Shown in pieces: positions 26,396 to 36,219 of a stretch of 64,000 nt of DNA (its first letter is position 1; the number at the start of each line of letters is the position of its first letter). The DNA comes from Firmicutes bacterium HGW-Firmicutes-2. Lineage in GTDB: Bacteria > Bacillota > Clostridia > Lachnospirales > Vallitaleaceae. The stretch is from the NCBI GenBank assembly GCA_002841495.1, contig PGZV01000010.1:51657-115656 (forward strand), written 5' to 3'. Below the pieces are notes generated by a model. The model was not told the origin of the DNA and ran no database searches. It worked only from the letters and a program-made list of their open reading frames with translations. Both the position numbers and the translations under genes were made by a program.

Positions 26396-27829
26396 TTATT
26401 CTTCCCAAAATAGTTTATTGGCGGTTATGATTTCATCAATGTTATCCAGATAGGTTTTGACATCTTTGGGATGATCTTTTCTTACCAATCTATCCCCAGT
26501 CACTTTTTTTGATATAGCTCCTGCACCAAAAGCAACAATTGACTCTTTTTCTTCCATTGTATGGATATTATAAATACATCCATAGCCTTCTTTACAATAA
26601 CCAACGTTCTCATAATTACCAATCATATTTTTCTGTCTATATAGATAATAAGCGCTATAACCAGCCTCGTCCATGATTTTTTGGCTGATTTGTAACATAC
26701 CATCAATCTGATCGTTCATTAGCTTTCTATAGGTTTTTTCATCCTGAATGAGTCTTGCACCTCTTTTTAGTGCCATGGTATGAATGGTAAGACTTTCCGG
26801 TTCAAGCTTCATAATCTTACGAATGGTGTCCTCTACATCCGAGACTTTTTCACCCGGTAAACCTAATATGATATCCATATTAATATAATCAAATCCAAAA
26901 CGTCTCGCCATCTGTACGCAATCCACAAAAGTCTGTACATTGTGGCCACGACCAATATTAGTTAACGTCTCATCTTGCATTGTCTGAGGATTAATAGAGA
27001 TCCGATTTACACCGTATCGGCGCATACTAAGAAGCTTGTTTTCTGTGATTGTATCTGCACGCCCTGCCTCAACTGTAAACTCAACATCCTGGTCGCCCAT
27101 GAGTTCTCTTATCTTACATAGAAGCTTGTCAAAATCCTCTTCTGTAAGACTGGTGGGTGTGCCACCGCCAATGTAAATGGAGCGTAAATATTTAAAAGCC
27201 TCTTTTCTAGCTTCCATCTCACGTATTAATACATCTACATACTGTGTGTAAGCCATCCCCTGAGTCTTTATTTCGTGGGATGTAAAAGAACAATAACTGC
27301 ATCGTGTGGGACAAAAGGGGATACCTATGTAGACACTATGCAATGAGAGCGCATCTGCTAAAAAATGTTTCTGCACCTCAACTATTCTCATCAAAAGCTT
27401 CACTTTATTAGAGTTAACTTTATAATTTTTCTCCAGTATAAGGGTTGCATATTGTTGTCCATAATCTTCATAGAGCTTATATGCCAATTTGGAAGGTCTT
27501 ATCCCTGTCAAAACACCCCATGTAGGTACGATACCCGTCACCTTACTGCACAAATCATAGAGCATACCCTTTAGGATAATGGTTTCCTTTGGAGAATAAG
27601 TGATATATTGATTTTCATCAACTTTCTTACTTTCCAAGTCATACCGTTTTCTGATCTCACCACTATAATCTTGTCCACAATAAACAACCTCTATATAAGA
27701 TGACCCTATGGTTATCTCGTATAAAGGTTGATGGTTAAGGTTGATTTCAATCTTCTCCAATGGATAAAATACCTTCAGATAGCTAAGTACTTCTGTACTG
27801 TATTGTGTTTGATTTATCCTTATATTCAT
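26396..27829 (-). CDS. hemZ: Oxygen-independent coproporphyrinogen dehydrogenase-like radical SAM protein HemZ
   Basis: A 477-residue radical SAM enzyme of the HemN/HemZ family, linked to anaerobic coproporphyrinogen III oxidation in heme synthesis. The Fe-S cluster motif is CPTRCSYC, followed by IYIGGGTPTSL, VEAGRADTI, INPQTMQDETL and DIILGLPGE, all family motifs. A HemZ-specific N-terminal domain covers about 1-150. The start at 27829 has GAGGTC upstream; the longer frame to 27880 would overlap the preceding hydrolase gene. Its actual substrate in heme-poor clostridia is debated. Confidence 0.93.
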   Translation of the reverse strand: MNIRINQTQYSTEVLSYLKVFYPLEKIEINLNHQPLYEITIGSSYIEVVYCGQDYSGEIRKRYDLESKKVDENQYITYSPKETIILKGMLYDLCSKVTGIVPTWGVLTGIRPSKLAYKLYEDYGQQYATLILEKNYKVNSNKVKLLMRIVEVQKHFLADALSLHSVYIGIPFCPTRCSYCSFTSHEIKTQGMAYTQYVDVLIREMEARKEAFKYLRSIYIGGGTPTSLTEEDFDKLLCKIRELMGDQDVEFTVEAGRADTITENKLLSMRRYGVNRISINPQTMQDETLTNIGRGHNVQTFVDCVQMARRFGFDYINMDIILGLPGEKVSDVEDTIRKIMKLEPESLTIHTMALKRGARLIQDEKTYRKLMNDQIDGMLQISQKIMDEAGYSAYYLYRQKNMIGNYENVGYCKEGYGCIYNIHTMEEKESIVAFGAGAISKKVTGDRLVRKDHPKDVKTYLDNIDEIITANKLFWEE

Positions 27830-27845
27830 GATTGACCTCAAATGA

Positions 27846-28478
27846 CTATGATTGCAAGAATGGGTTATTCTTTTTTTCATTACTTATGGTTGTATCACTT
27901 CCGTGCCCTGGGAATACTTTGGTTTCATTAGGCAAAAACATTAATCTGTTATTGATGGCCTCTACCAAATCGTTTTGGTTGCCGTTATAATAATCTGTCC
28001 GACCAATGGATCCTGCAAGTAAAGTATCGCCGGTAAATACAACATTTTCTTCTTGATTGTAAAAACATACACCCTTTACAGAATGTCCCGGTACCGTTAT
28101 AATTTTAAAAACTAAGTCTTCACCATAATCTAATACGTCGCCGTCTTCTATATAGGTGTCTGCAGTAGCCTTTACTTCGCGAGCCAGAAAATAAGTTGAT
28201 AGATTTTTAATGCTATCTTCCATGATTCTAGCTTCTTCTTCATGGGTAATGACTGGTACATCGTAGTGTGCTTTGATTTTGTCAACGGCACCAATGTGAT
28301 CAAAGTGACCATGCGTGACCAATATCGCCTGAAGTTCCAACCCTAAACCACTTATATATTCAATAATACGTTCAGGTTCATACGAAGGATCTACAATTAG
28401 AGCTGCTTTCTCGTCTTTTCCAATAATTATATATGTATTGTTGTTCATATGGCCTAACACCATTTTTTTAATGCGCAT
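27846..28478 (-). CDS. Metallo-beta-lactamase fold hydrolase (GloB-like)
   Basis: A 210-residue protein with the zinc motif VTHGHFDHIG and further ligands in VPGHSVKGVC, FTGDTLL and FPGHGSDT. This is the glyoxalase II-like subgroup, which hydrolyses thioesters such as hydroxyacylglutathione; substrates in thiol-poor clostridia are unknown. The gene sits just before hemZ (16-bp gap) and after relA, an order conserved in many Clostridia. Confidence 0.92.
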   Translation of the reverse strand: MRIKKMVLGHMNNNTYIIIGKDEKAALIVDPSYEPERIIEYISGLGLELQAILVTHGHFDHIGAVDKIKAHYDVPVITHEEEARIMEDSIKNLSTYFLAREVKATADTYIEDGDVLDYGEDLVFKIITVPGHSVKGVCFYNQEENVVFTGDTLLAGSIGRTDYYNGNQNDLVEAINNRLMFLPNETKVFPGHGSDTTISNEKKNNPFLQS

Positions 28479-28619
28479 ACATTCATCACCTGCTATTTCT
28501 ATCTATATTCAGTACCTTTTTATTCATGTATCTACACTCATTATACATGACTGGTATGTCTTTTACAAATCCACAGGATGATTTTTATCACCCAATATGG
28601 TATACAACATAAACATCTT

Positions 28620-30839
28620 TTAGTTATTCGTTCGGACAATATCATCAATACCCGGAACCATTTGTAATTTCTTAATAAGTTTGTTCAACTGATCCACACC
28701 TTTGATCTCGAGGCTAAGATTGAATACAGATCTTTCTTTGTTGACGGACCGCGCATTAAGCGCTTTTACCTTAATATCCTCTTCTGTTAGTACTTTAGAG
28801 ATATCAAACAATAAGCCACCTCGATCCGAACCATAGATCTGAATATCAGCACGATATACCATGTCACCGGAACTCTTAACATTTCCACCCCACTCAGCAT
28901 CAATCATCCTGTGTCGTTCGATTTCATTTAGGTGAATCATATTGTCACAGTCTGTTCTATGTATCGATACACCTCGACCTCGTGTAATAAAGCCTACAAT
29001 CTCATCGCCCGGTACAGGACTACAGCATTTTGAGAATCTAACTGCAAGATCTTCAATACCTTTTACCACAATACCGCTTTTTGATTTTTTACCCTGATTC
29101 TTACTGGGATGCTCAATAATCTCTTTTAAAATATCTTCATCTTTAATCTCTTCTTTAATCGTCTTTTTATATTCTTCATGTAACCGATTAACAATCTGAC
29201 CCTCTTTTAGACCACCATGCCCAACGGCTGCACAAACAGCTGCCCAATCTTTAAAACCGTATTTAGATTGAACCAATTTCATCCATTCCGGTTTTAACAG
29301 CAATGACAAATTAAGCCCTTTTTGCTTGGCATATTTTTCAATTAGCTCTTTGCCTTTTGATAAATTTTCATCTTTAAATTCCTTTTTATACCATTGATTG
29401 ATTTTACTTCTTGCTTGAGAACTCTTGACAATCTTAAGCCAGTCACGACTAGGACCTCTAGAGTTTTGCGATGTAATGACTTCGATACGGTCACCTGTCT
29501 TAACTTCATAATCGAAGGTGACAATCTTCCCGTTCACTCTTGCTCCAACCATCTTATTTCCGACAGCACTGTGTATATGATAAGCAAAATCTATAGGGGT
29601 AGAACCGGCTGGAAGATTAACAATATCACCGGTTGGTGTAAATGCATAGACCTGTTCTTGATACACATCTAAGTCCGACTTCAAGGCATCCATAAATTCC
29701 TTGTTGTCCGACATATCTCTTTGCCATTCTAATATTTGTTTAAGCCAGTTTAATTTTTGTTCAGCATTACGTTCTGTTGATTCTTGAGCTGAAAGTTTGC
29801 CTTCCTTGTATTTCCAATGAGCTGCAATACCATATTCAGCTGTTCTATGCATGTCCATGGTTCTAATCTGTATTTCAAAAGGATAGCCTTCAGGCCCTAG
29901 TAGCGATGTATGTAACGACTGATACATATTAGGCTTAGGCATAGCAATATAGTCTTTAAATCTGCCTGGAATCGGTTTATAAAGCTCATGTATGATGCCT
30001 AGGACACCATAGCAATCTTTCACAGTCTTAACCACTGCCCGTACCGCATACAGATCATAAATCTGATCCAAATCTTTATTCTGGTTAATCATTTTTTTAT
30101 AAATACTGAAGAAATGCTTAGGACGGCCTTCTACAGTGGCTTCGATACCCACTGCTTCCAGTTCTTCTTTTAGCTTTGCAACTATTTTCTCCACATTATT
30201 TGTACGTTCATCTCTTCTTTGAGCTATGCTCTCTACTAACTTATAATATGCTTCTTCTTCTAAGTACCTTAAGCAAAGATCTTCTAGCTCAACCTTAATC
30301 TTAGAAATCCCCAACCGATGGGCTAAAGGTGCGTATATGTTCAAAGTTTCACGTGCTTTTTCTTTTTGTTTTTCCGGCGTCATGAACTTTAGCGTACGCA
30401 TATTGTGAAGTCGATCCGCCAACTTAATTAATATGACGCGTATATCTTTGGCCATCGCTAAAAACATTTTTCTATAATTCTCTGCCTGTATCTCTTCTTT
30501 GTCTGTTGTATATGAGATCTGCGTCAATTTGGTAACGCCATCAACAAGCAATGCAATTTCTTCATTGAATTCCTTTGCTATCTCTGCGGTTGTGTAAGAG
30601 GTGTCTTCAACAACATCATGAAGAATCCCTGCAATGATGGATTCTTTATCCAACTCAAGTTCTGCAAGTATTTTCGCCACAGACAGCGGATGAATAATAT
30701 AGGGTTCACCAGATTTACGAACTTGTTCTACATGGGCATTCTTAGCAATCTGATAGGCCTTCTCAATCATTGAGAAGTCATCAGACGGATGGTATTTTTT
30801 CATTTGATTAATTAGATCAATGTACAATTGTTCCGGCAT
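28620..30839 (-). CDS. relA: Bifunctional (p)ppGpp synthetase/hydrolase
   Basis: The long Rel/Spo protein makes and degrades the alarmone (p)ppGpp in the stringent response. The N-terminal HD hydrolase domain is intact (GILHDVVEDTSYT, HNMRTLKFM). The synthetase domain has YRKMFL upstream and the G-loop region KPNMYQSLHTSLLG, then FEIQIRTMDMHRTAEYGIAAHWKYK. A TGS domain (VYAFTPTGDIVNLPAGST), a zinc-finger-like SKCCSPVPGDEIVGF segment and a C-terminal ACT domain (about 660-735) complete it. Length is 739 residues. A good promoter and a structured leader lie upstream. Confidence 0.96.
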   Translation of the reverse strand: MPEQLYIDLINQMKKYHPSDDFSMIEKAYQIAKNAHVEQVRKSGEPYIIHPLSVAKILAELELDKESIIAGILHDVVEDTSYTTAEIAKEFNEEIALLVDGVTKLTQISYTTDKEEIQAENYRKMFLAMAKDIRVILIKLADRLHNMRTLKFMTPEKQKEKARETLNIYAPLAHRLGISKIKVELEDLCLRYLEEEAYYKLVESIAQRRDERTNNVEKIVAKLKEELEAVGIEATVEGRPKHFFSIYKKMINQNKDLDQIYDLYAVRAVVKTVKDCYGVLGIIHELYKPIPGRFKDYIAMPKPNMYQSLHTSLLGPEGYPFEIQIRTMDMHRTAEYGIAAHWKYKEGKLSAQESTERNAEQKLNWLKQILEWQRDMSDNKEFMDALKSDLDVYQEQVYAFTPTGDIVNLPAGSTPIDFAYHIHSAVGNKMVGARVNGKIVTFDYEVKTGDRIEVITSQNSRGPSRDWLKIVKSSQARSKINQWYKKEFKDENLSKGKELIEKYAKQKGLNLSLLLKPEWMKLVQSKYGFKDWAAVCAAVGHGGLKEGQIVNRLHEEYKKTIKEEIKDEDILKEIIEHPSKNQGKKSKSGIVVKGIEDLAVRFSKCCSPVPGDEIVGFITRGRGVSIHRTDCDNMIHLNEIERHRMIDAEWGGNVKSSGDMVYRADIQIYGSDRGGLLFDISKVLTEEDIKVKALNARSVNKERSVFNLSLEIKGVDQLNKLIKKLQMVPGIDDIVRTNN

Positions 30840-30964
30840 AATTCAATCACCACTTTTTCAGTATTCAAGCATACCTTAGCCTCAATTGTGAAGCACCCAA
30901 TATTGGGTTTTTTAAGGAATTTTAATGTAAATGACTTGTTTTTACTATAAGAATTGGTTAAGAC

Positions 30965-31029
30965 GTCAAAACTATATCCTTGAACTTTCACAAGCAAGAT
31001 ATGTGAATTTAGTGAAACTTAGTTTTGAC
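30965..31029 (-). promoter_or_regulatory. Structured leader of relA
   Basis: A perfect 10-bp inverted repeat (GTCAAAACTA/TAGTTTTGAC, 30965-30974 and 31020-31029) encloses a second one (TTCACA/TGTGAA). Together they form a nested hairpin within the roughly 205-nt untranslated leader, between promoter and start codon. No known riboswitch consensus is recognised. Confidence 0.45.
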
Positions 31030-31050
31030 CCTTAAACCAGAATTATTTCT

Positions 31051-31079
31051 ATTATAAAGATATTTCAAAGAAATTGCAA
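31051..31079 (-). promoter_or_regulatory. Promoter of relA
   Basis: TTGCAA, a 17-bp spacer and TATAAT on the minus strand give a start of transcription near 31044, roughly 205 nt before the relA start. Confidence 0.7.
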
Positions 31080-31083
31080 GGAA

Positions 31084-31132
31084 TTAAAAGACTGTCTATC
31101 GATAAGAACAATCCCTATCGTCCGACAGCCTT
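31084..31132 (-). terminator. Terminator after apt
   Basis: GGCTGTC and GACAGTC pair, with an inner CGATA/TATCG pairing, followed by TTTTAATT on the minus strand. It lies about 45 bp past the apt stop and separates apt from the relA promoter. Confidence 0.75.
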
Positions 31133-31176
31133 CTCTTTAGAAAACATTAGAAAATATTAGAATACATGCGTATTCA

Positions 31177-31689
31177 TTAGTATTTAATTATGGCCTCAAT
31201 ATCTTGACCTTTTAATACTTCCCTTCCATTTAAAAAGGATAACTCTATTAAGTATACCATTTTCACAACAATTCCACCCATTTCTTCAATAAGTTCAACC
31301 ATTGCTTTTGAAGTACCACCTGTTGCTAACAGGTCATCTATGACAACCACCCGATCACCAGGCTTAATGGCATCCATATGAATCTCAACAACAGCACTTC
31401 CATACTCCAAATCATATTCTTTTGATTTGGTTTTATAGGGCAGTTTGCCTTCTTTTCGAACCGGTATAAACCCTTTATTCATATTGTAAGCTAAAGGAAC
31501 ACCAAATATAAAGCCCCTCGATTCAGGGCCAACAACTAAGTCGAACTCCACATCCGTAAGTGCCTTTTCAAATTCATCAACTGCAAATCTTAATCCCGCC
31601 GGATCTTGTAACACCGTCGTAATGTCCTTGAATACGATACCTTCTTTAGGAAAATCATAAACATCTCTAATCAGTGATTTCAAATCCAT
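31177..31689 (-). CDS. apt: Adenine phosphoribosyltransferase
   Basis: Apt salvages adenine to AMP using PRPP. The PRPP-binding signature VVVIDDLLATGGTSKAM is intact, and the N-terminus (IRDVYDFPKEGIVFKDITT) and VVGPESRGFIFG flank it as expected. Length is 170 residues. AAAGGAGA precedes the start. It sits between recJ and relA, the standard clostridial order, and a promoter at 31745-31772 may drive it separately from recJ. Confidence 0.97.
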   Translation of the reverse strand: MDLKSLIRDVYDFPKEGIVFKDITTVLQDPAGLRFAVDEFEKALTDVEFDLVVGPESRGFIFGVPLAYNMNKGFIPVRKEGKLPYKTKSKEYDLEYGSAVVEIHMDAIKPGDRVVVIDDLLATGGTSKAMVELIEEMGGIVVKMVYLIELSFLNGREVLKGQDIEAIIKY

Positions 31690-31744
31690 AATCTCTCTCC
31701 TTTAATGCTACGCAGATTTCAGTACTAAACCCCTATTTGAATAT

Positions 31745-31772
31745 CTTATAAGATCGCTTATAAGTTGTTCAA
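31745..31772 (-). promoter_or_regulatory. Promoter of apt with tandem CTTATAAG palindromes
   Basis: TTGAAC, a 16-bp spacer and TATAAG on the minus strand. Two copies of the self-complementary octamer CTTATAAG lie 4 bp apart (31745-31752 and 31757-31764), one covering the -10 box. Confidence 0.45.
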
Positions 31773-31782
31773 ACGCATACTA

Positions 31783-33831
31783 TCACAAGAATTTATTATA
31801 CAACTTTGAATCCTGTAAATCAACTTTTTTTCCCTTATTCAAGGTAAATGTCATCGATAGTCCATTTATTTCATATTGTATGAGTTTAAGTTCCGAAAAT
31901 ATCTCTAACATCATTAAATACTTTTTAAGATCTTGTGGTCGCTTAATGTCCAACTGGTCCATGAGTTTAGTAAAGTAGATCTGATGCTCTTGAGTACTAT
32001 CTTTTTGCATTAAAAGTCTATAGAAATCTGTTAACATCTGTCGACTAAATGGTTCTATTGAATCCAGCTCATAATCCTTTAGATAATCGACGGTTTTATG
32101 CTCAAACAGTTGTTTCTTTATTTCCTTAAGGGTATCTGAAGCATGTCTTATGTCTTTCAACATGATTTGAGGTGTTTTCCTTTGGTTCCATTCATTAATC
32201 TCCAGACTGCACACACATTGAGCCATTTGTCCGTCACTTAACCAATCTGTCACCTCACCCAAAGAAAATCCAACGCCTCTAACTTTCGATTCTCTTCCTA
32301 TTTCTAAAGAAAGATGAGTCTGATCCTTGCCGATTCTTTTCATATGATGAACAGGTCCTTCACATATAAATGTAGGTTCAGGGTTACCCATTCCAAAAGG
32401 TTCCATTTTTTGAATTTCTTCAATTAAATTAAGACCTATTTCCTCAATTTGAATCGCCATATCCACTTTTAGTTTGGGGATTAACACATCTTTATCCATA
32501 TCTACATCCGCATAAAGATTCAATCCCTTTTCCAACGCTTCTATATGACCTTGCTGCAAAGACATGCCTGCGGCCATCTCATGACCACCAAATTTGTCAA
32601 ATAAATGTGCATTGGCTTTTAAAGCCATATAAATGTTAAAGCCATCAACACTTCTAGCTGATCCTGATGCAACACCATCTTTTATGGATAAGATAATAAC
32701 CGGCCTGTAGTATTTTTCCACCAGTTTAGAAGCTACGATACCAATGACACCATGATGCCAGTTTTCTGATGCCACAACAATAACCTTCTTATCAGATGTG
32801 TTAGAATTTGCTTCAATTAGAGCCACAGCTTCTTCAAAAATATTTTTTTCCAAGGCTTGTCTGTTTTTATTGTCTTGATCAAGAGCCTCTGCTATGGCCA
32901 TACATCTATGCGCATCATTAAGAATAAACAGTTCAACCGCTTCTTTTGCATGTTTTATTCGACCGGCTGCATTAAGCCTTGGTCCTATACCAAAACCTAT
33001 ACGCCCTGCCGTCATTTTTTTACCCTCTAAGTCTGAGACCTTCATTAAAGCTTCAAGCCCCTTGTTCCATGTCGTGGGCATGGTCTGAAAGGCCAGCTTG
33101 GTAATGGTCCTATTCTCACCATAGATAGGTACGATATCAGCGATGGTACCTACAGCTACCAAATCCAGATACTTCCATATTTTATTTTCCATATCTGTGG
33201 TTCTTGCAAGTGCCTGTATCAATTTGAATGTAACCCCTACGCCAGCTAACATCTTAAAGGGATACAAATCCCCTTCTCTTTTGGGATTAATCACAGCAAT
33301 CCCACTTGGAAGCACTTCTTGGCATTCATGATGGTCTGTAATAATAACATCCAAACCAATTTCTTTGCTATAAGCCACCTCATTAACCGCTGTTATACCT
33401 GTATCTACTGTGATTAATAAATCGAAGCCTCTGTCTTTGATTTCCGCAAGAGCCTCTTTATTGATACCATAGCCTTCCTCATGACGGTCAGGGATATAAT
33501 ACGCCACCAAACATCCAAGCTCCTCCAAAAACATATATAGAATCGATGTGCTGGTTACACCGTCTACATCGTAATCACCATAAACCATTATTTTTTCATC
33601 TTGATCTCGACTTCTTAGAATTCTTTCTACTGCTATCTTCATGTCTGTCATCATGAAAGGATCATGAAAGCTTTCTGTTGTTGCATTGTAGTACTGATCA
33701 ACGGCCTCTTTGGTTTCTACCCCTCTATTTATTAACAATCGGGCTATGATAGGAGACAGCCCCATCTCAGACATGATGGTCGCCACTTTCATATCATCGC
33801 TTTTTCTAATTTTCCATATTTTTTTTCTCAA
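31783..33831 (-). CDS. recJ: Single-stranded-DNA-specific exonuclease RecJ
   Basis: RecJ degrades single-stranded DNA 5' to 3' in recombination and repair. DHH-phosphoesterase motifs are visible at VYGDYDVDGVTST (motif I), ITVDTGITA and IITDHHE; the DHHA1 part contains GGHEMAAGMS, and an OB-like domain and a C-terminal extension follow. The start is a TTG at 33831, chosen because GGAGGT stands at ideal spacing; an ATG at 33792 has no such site. At 682 residues it is in the middle of the family range. It follows secDF on the same strand. Confidence 0.95.
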   Translation of the reverse strand: MRKKIWKIRKSDDMKVATIMSEMGLSPIIARLLINRGVETKEAVDQYYNATTESFHDPFMMTDMKIAVERILRSRDQDEKIMVYGDYDVDGVTSTSILYMFLEELGCLVAYYIPDRHEEGYGINKEALAEIKDRGFDLLITVDTGITAVNEVAYSKEIGLDVIITDHHECQEVLPSGIAVINPKREGDLYPFKMLAGVGVTFKLIQALARTTDMENKIWKYLDLVAVGTIADIVPIYGENRTITKLAFQTMPTTWNKGLEALMKVSDLEGKKMTAGRIGFGIGPRLNAAGRIKHAKEAVELFILNDAHRCMAIAEALDQDNKNRQALEKNIFEEAVALIEANSNTSDKKVIVVASENWHHGVIGIVASKLVEKYYRPVIILSIKDGVASGSARSVDGFNIYMALKANAHLFDKFGGHEMAAGMSLQQGHIEALEKGLNLYADVDMDKDVLIPKLKVDMAIQIEEIGLNLIEEIQKMEPFGMGNPEPTFICEGPVHHMKRIGKDQTHLSLEIGRESKVRGVGFSLGEVTDWLSDGQMAQCVCSLEINEWNQRKTPQIMLKDIRHASDTLKEIKKQLFEHKTVDYLKDYELDSIEPFSRQMLTDFYRLLMQKDSTQEHQIYFTKLMDQLDIKRPQDLKKYLMMLEIFSELKLIQYEINGLSMTFTLNKGKKVDLQDSKLYNKFL

Positions 33832-33920
33832 TATGGCACCTCCGTCCTACTCTTCAATAAAGTATTATACACTTTTCACTTTGAATCAACAACATCAACA
33901 TATCTTACATTTATAAAGAA

Positions 33921-33960
33921 TAACAAGGCAGAACATGTTAACATGATCTGCCTTGTTATA
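33921..33960 (-). terminator. Terminator after secDF
   Basis: AACAAGGCAGA and TCTGCCTTGTT form an 11-bp stem, with an inner partly paired loop (ACATGTTAACATGA), about 35 bp beyond the secDF stop. A/T-rich flanks allow action in either direction. Confidence 0.8.
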
Positions 33961-33994
33961 TCCTACTGTTAAGATTTAAGTATCACTTTATTTA

Positions 33995-36160
33995 CTAATT
34001 TTCAATAATTTTTCTCTTAAGCTTCCTATCATGGTTGATCTTGAAAATATACCACAGTGGACTTGCTATGAATATGGATGAATAGGTACCACTTAGTATA
34101 CCAATCATCAAAGGTAGTGCAAATTCTCTAATGGATGTAACACCTACAATATATAGAATACCTACCATGATGAAAGTGGTCAATGATGTATTAATGGACC
34201 TACCCATAGTCTGGCTGATACTCATATTAATTAAATCTTTGTAGCTGAATTTTCGCTCCAAGGACATGTTTTCACGAATCCTGTCAAAAACAACAATGGT
34301 ATCATTAATTGAATATCCAACAATGGTGAGCATGGCCGCTATAAATGAGTTGTTTATCGGTATATTTCCAATAGCATAAACTGCAAAAACAATGAAAATA
34401 TCATGAACCAAAGCAGCAACAGCTGCCATACCAAACCAAAAATCCTTAAATCTGAAACTGACATAAATCAAGATACACAAAGATGCTACCAAAACAGCAA
34501 TAATGGCATCGCGCCGCATCTCACCACTGACTGTAGCGCTAATGCTCTCACTTTCAATATCATCAGATGTTATGTTATATTTCTCAATAAGCGCCTCTGA
34601 TAATGCCAGTCTCTCCTCTGAAGATAAACTAGGTGTTTTAATAATGAATTGGTCCCTATCTGTAACATTTTGAAATTGAGGTGTTGTTTGTCCTGTCGCC
34701 TCAATCACCAAATCTTTTACAGCTTCCTGTAATGCTTCCGGTGTTGAGTAACCCTGACCGGATCCTAAACTGACAAGGGTTGAAGTACCACCAACAAATT
34801 CAATATCAAAGTTCAAGAAAGAGTCTCTGGTTGCTTGATTAACCGGCATCATTACCAAACCAACAAGTATGATTACCACGGATACAGCAAAGAAAACTTT
34901 GCGTTTTTCAATAACTTGAACGGATTTATGTCCAAGGTCTACACCGTATAATTTCTTGTCTTTTAAACCCAGTCCTACTAAACTGGATAACAATAGCCTT
35001 GTCACTACTAATGAAGTGAACATGGAAACCGCTATACCAATCATTAAAGTAATGGCAAAACCTTTTATTGTACCTGTTCCCATGATATAAAGAACAATAG
35101 CTGCAATTAATGTGGTGGCATTACCATCAACAATGGCTGATGTGGCTTTCTTAAAACCTGACTTAACTGAGGCTTTAATGGTTTTACCCGAACCGATTTC
35201 TTCTTTAATCCTTGAAAATATAATGACATTAGCATCCACGGCCATACCAATTGAAAGTATAATACCCGCAATACCTGGTAAAGTCAGAGTGACATTAAAA
35301 AGACTCAGTGAAACAATCATCAAAGAAGCATAGAAAACCAATGTTATAGAAGCTACAAAACCTGGCAATCTATAAAAACCAATCATAAATACAAATACAA
35401 GAGATATACCAATAAGGCCAGCAAGTATACTCGTCTGTATTGCATCTTGTCCCATTTTTGCACCAACGACATTGGATCTAAGTTCCACAAGTTCGAGAGG
35501 TAAAGCACCGATTCGGATATTTGCCGCCAATTGACTAGCCGTTTCTAAGCTACCCATATTATTAATGACCGCTTGTCCGTTTAGAATTGGTTCGTTAACT
35601 GTTGGTGCCAATAAAGGCTCATCATTATAAAAGATATATAATGGCTTACCCACATTCTTGGTTGTTGCTTCTGCAAATTTTGTTACTCCATCCGGAGTGA
35701 ACTCTAAGTGAACAACATAATCCCTTGTTAACCCACTTGTATCTGTACCGGGTTCAGCATTTTTTACATCTGCACCTGTTAACCAGACAATCTCATCTCC
35801 ATCTATAAATGCAAGTTTTCCGGGCTTACCCATCTCAAGTAATACTTGATCTGCATTTTTAACACCTGGTATATCCACATTGATACGACTGGATCCTTCA
35901 AGATAGACTTCACCTTCTGTATACCCATATTCATCTAACCTTAGCTGTAGTTTGTACAGCGTATCTTGGATTTCTACAGATGTTGGGTCTTCTTTATTCG
36001 GTGCATAAGTAATACTGACCCCACCTTCTAGGTCAAGACCAAGATTGATTTCTTCTGCACTTCCGTTCTTGTTTTCTCCTACTCCTACCATAGCTACATA
36101 AGCTGTACCCGCAATAAGTATGAGTGAAATAATCAGCGCTACTACATATTTCCCTTTCAT
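33995..36160 (-). CDS. secDF: Protein translocase subunit SecDF (fused)
   Basis: SecD and SecF use the proton gradient to pull secreted proteins out of SecYEG. Here they form one 721-residue chain, as in Bacillus. The SecD half has a first membrane helix (about 5-25), the extracellular P1 domain (NLGLDLEGGVSITY) and five further helices with GMAVDANVIIFSRIKEE. The SecF half repeats the topology (FDIEFVGGTST, VGYSINDTIVVFDRIREN). Twelve membrane helices are predicted. The start at 36160 has AGGAGG seven bases away; the frame is open to 36199 but without such a site. It follows scfB by about 60 bp. Confidence 0.95.
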   Translation of the reverse strand: MKGKYVVALIISLILIAGTAYVAMVGVGENKNGSAEEINLGLDLEGGVSITYAPNKEDPTSVEIQDTLYKLQLRLDEYGYTEGEVYLEGSSRINVDIPGVKNADQVLLEMGKPGKLAFIDGDEIVWLTGADVKNAEPGTDTSGLTRDYVVHLEFTPDGVTKFAEATTKNVGKPLYIFYNDEPLLAPTVNEPILNGQAVINNMGSLETASQLAANIRIGALPLELVELRSNVVGAKMGQDAIQTSILAGLIGISLVFVFMIGFYRLPGFVASITLVFYASLMIVSLSLFNVTLTLPGIAGIILSIGMAVDANVIIFSRIKEEIGSGKTIKASVKSGFKKATSAIVDGNATTLIAAIVLYIMGTGTIKGFAITLMIGIAVSMFTSLVVTRLLLSSLVGLGLKDKKLYGVDLGHKSVQVIEKRKVFFAVSVVIILVGLVMMPVNQATRDSFLNFDIEFVGGTSTLVSLGSGQGYSTPEALQEAVKDLVIEATGQTTPQFQNVTDRDQFIIKTPSLSSEERLALSEALIEKYNITSDDIESESISATVSGEMRRDAIIAVLVASLCILIYVSFRFKDFWFGMAAVAALVHDIFIVFAVYAIGNIPINNSFIAAMLTIVGYSINDTIVVFDRIRENMSLERKFSYKDLINMSISQTMGRSINTSLTTFIMVGILYIVGVTSIREFALPLMIGILSGTYSSIFIASPLWYIFKINHDRKLKRKIIEN

Positions 36161-36219
36161 CACATATCCTCCTAGTATTGCCATATGCTCAATGAACATT
36201 ATGGCTCTTTATTGCTTAT

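Noticed and set aside
26221..26400. Insertion sequence remnant at the hemZ 3' spacer
   Set aside because: The direct repeats are much longer than usual target-site duplications and no transposase fragment lies between them, so I describe it only as a repeat.
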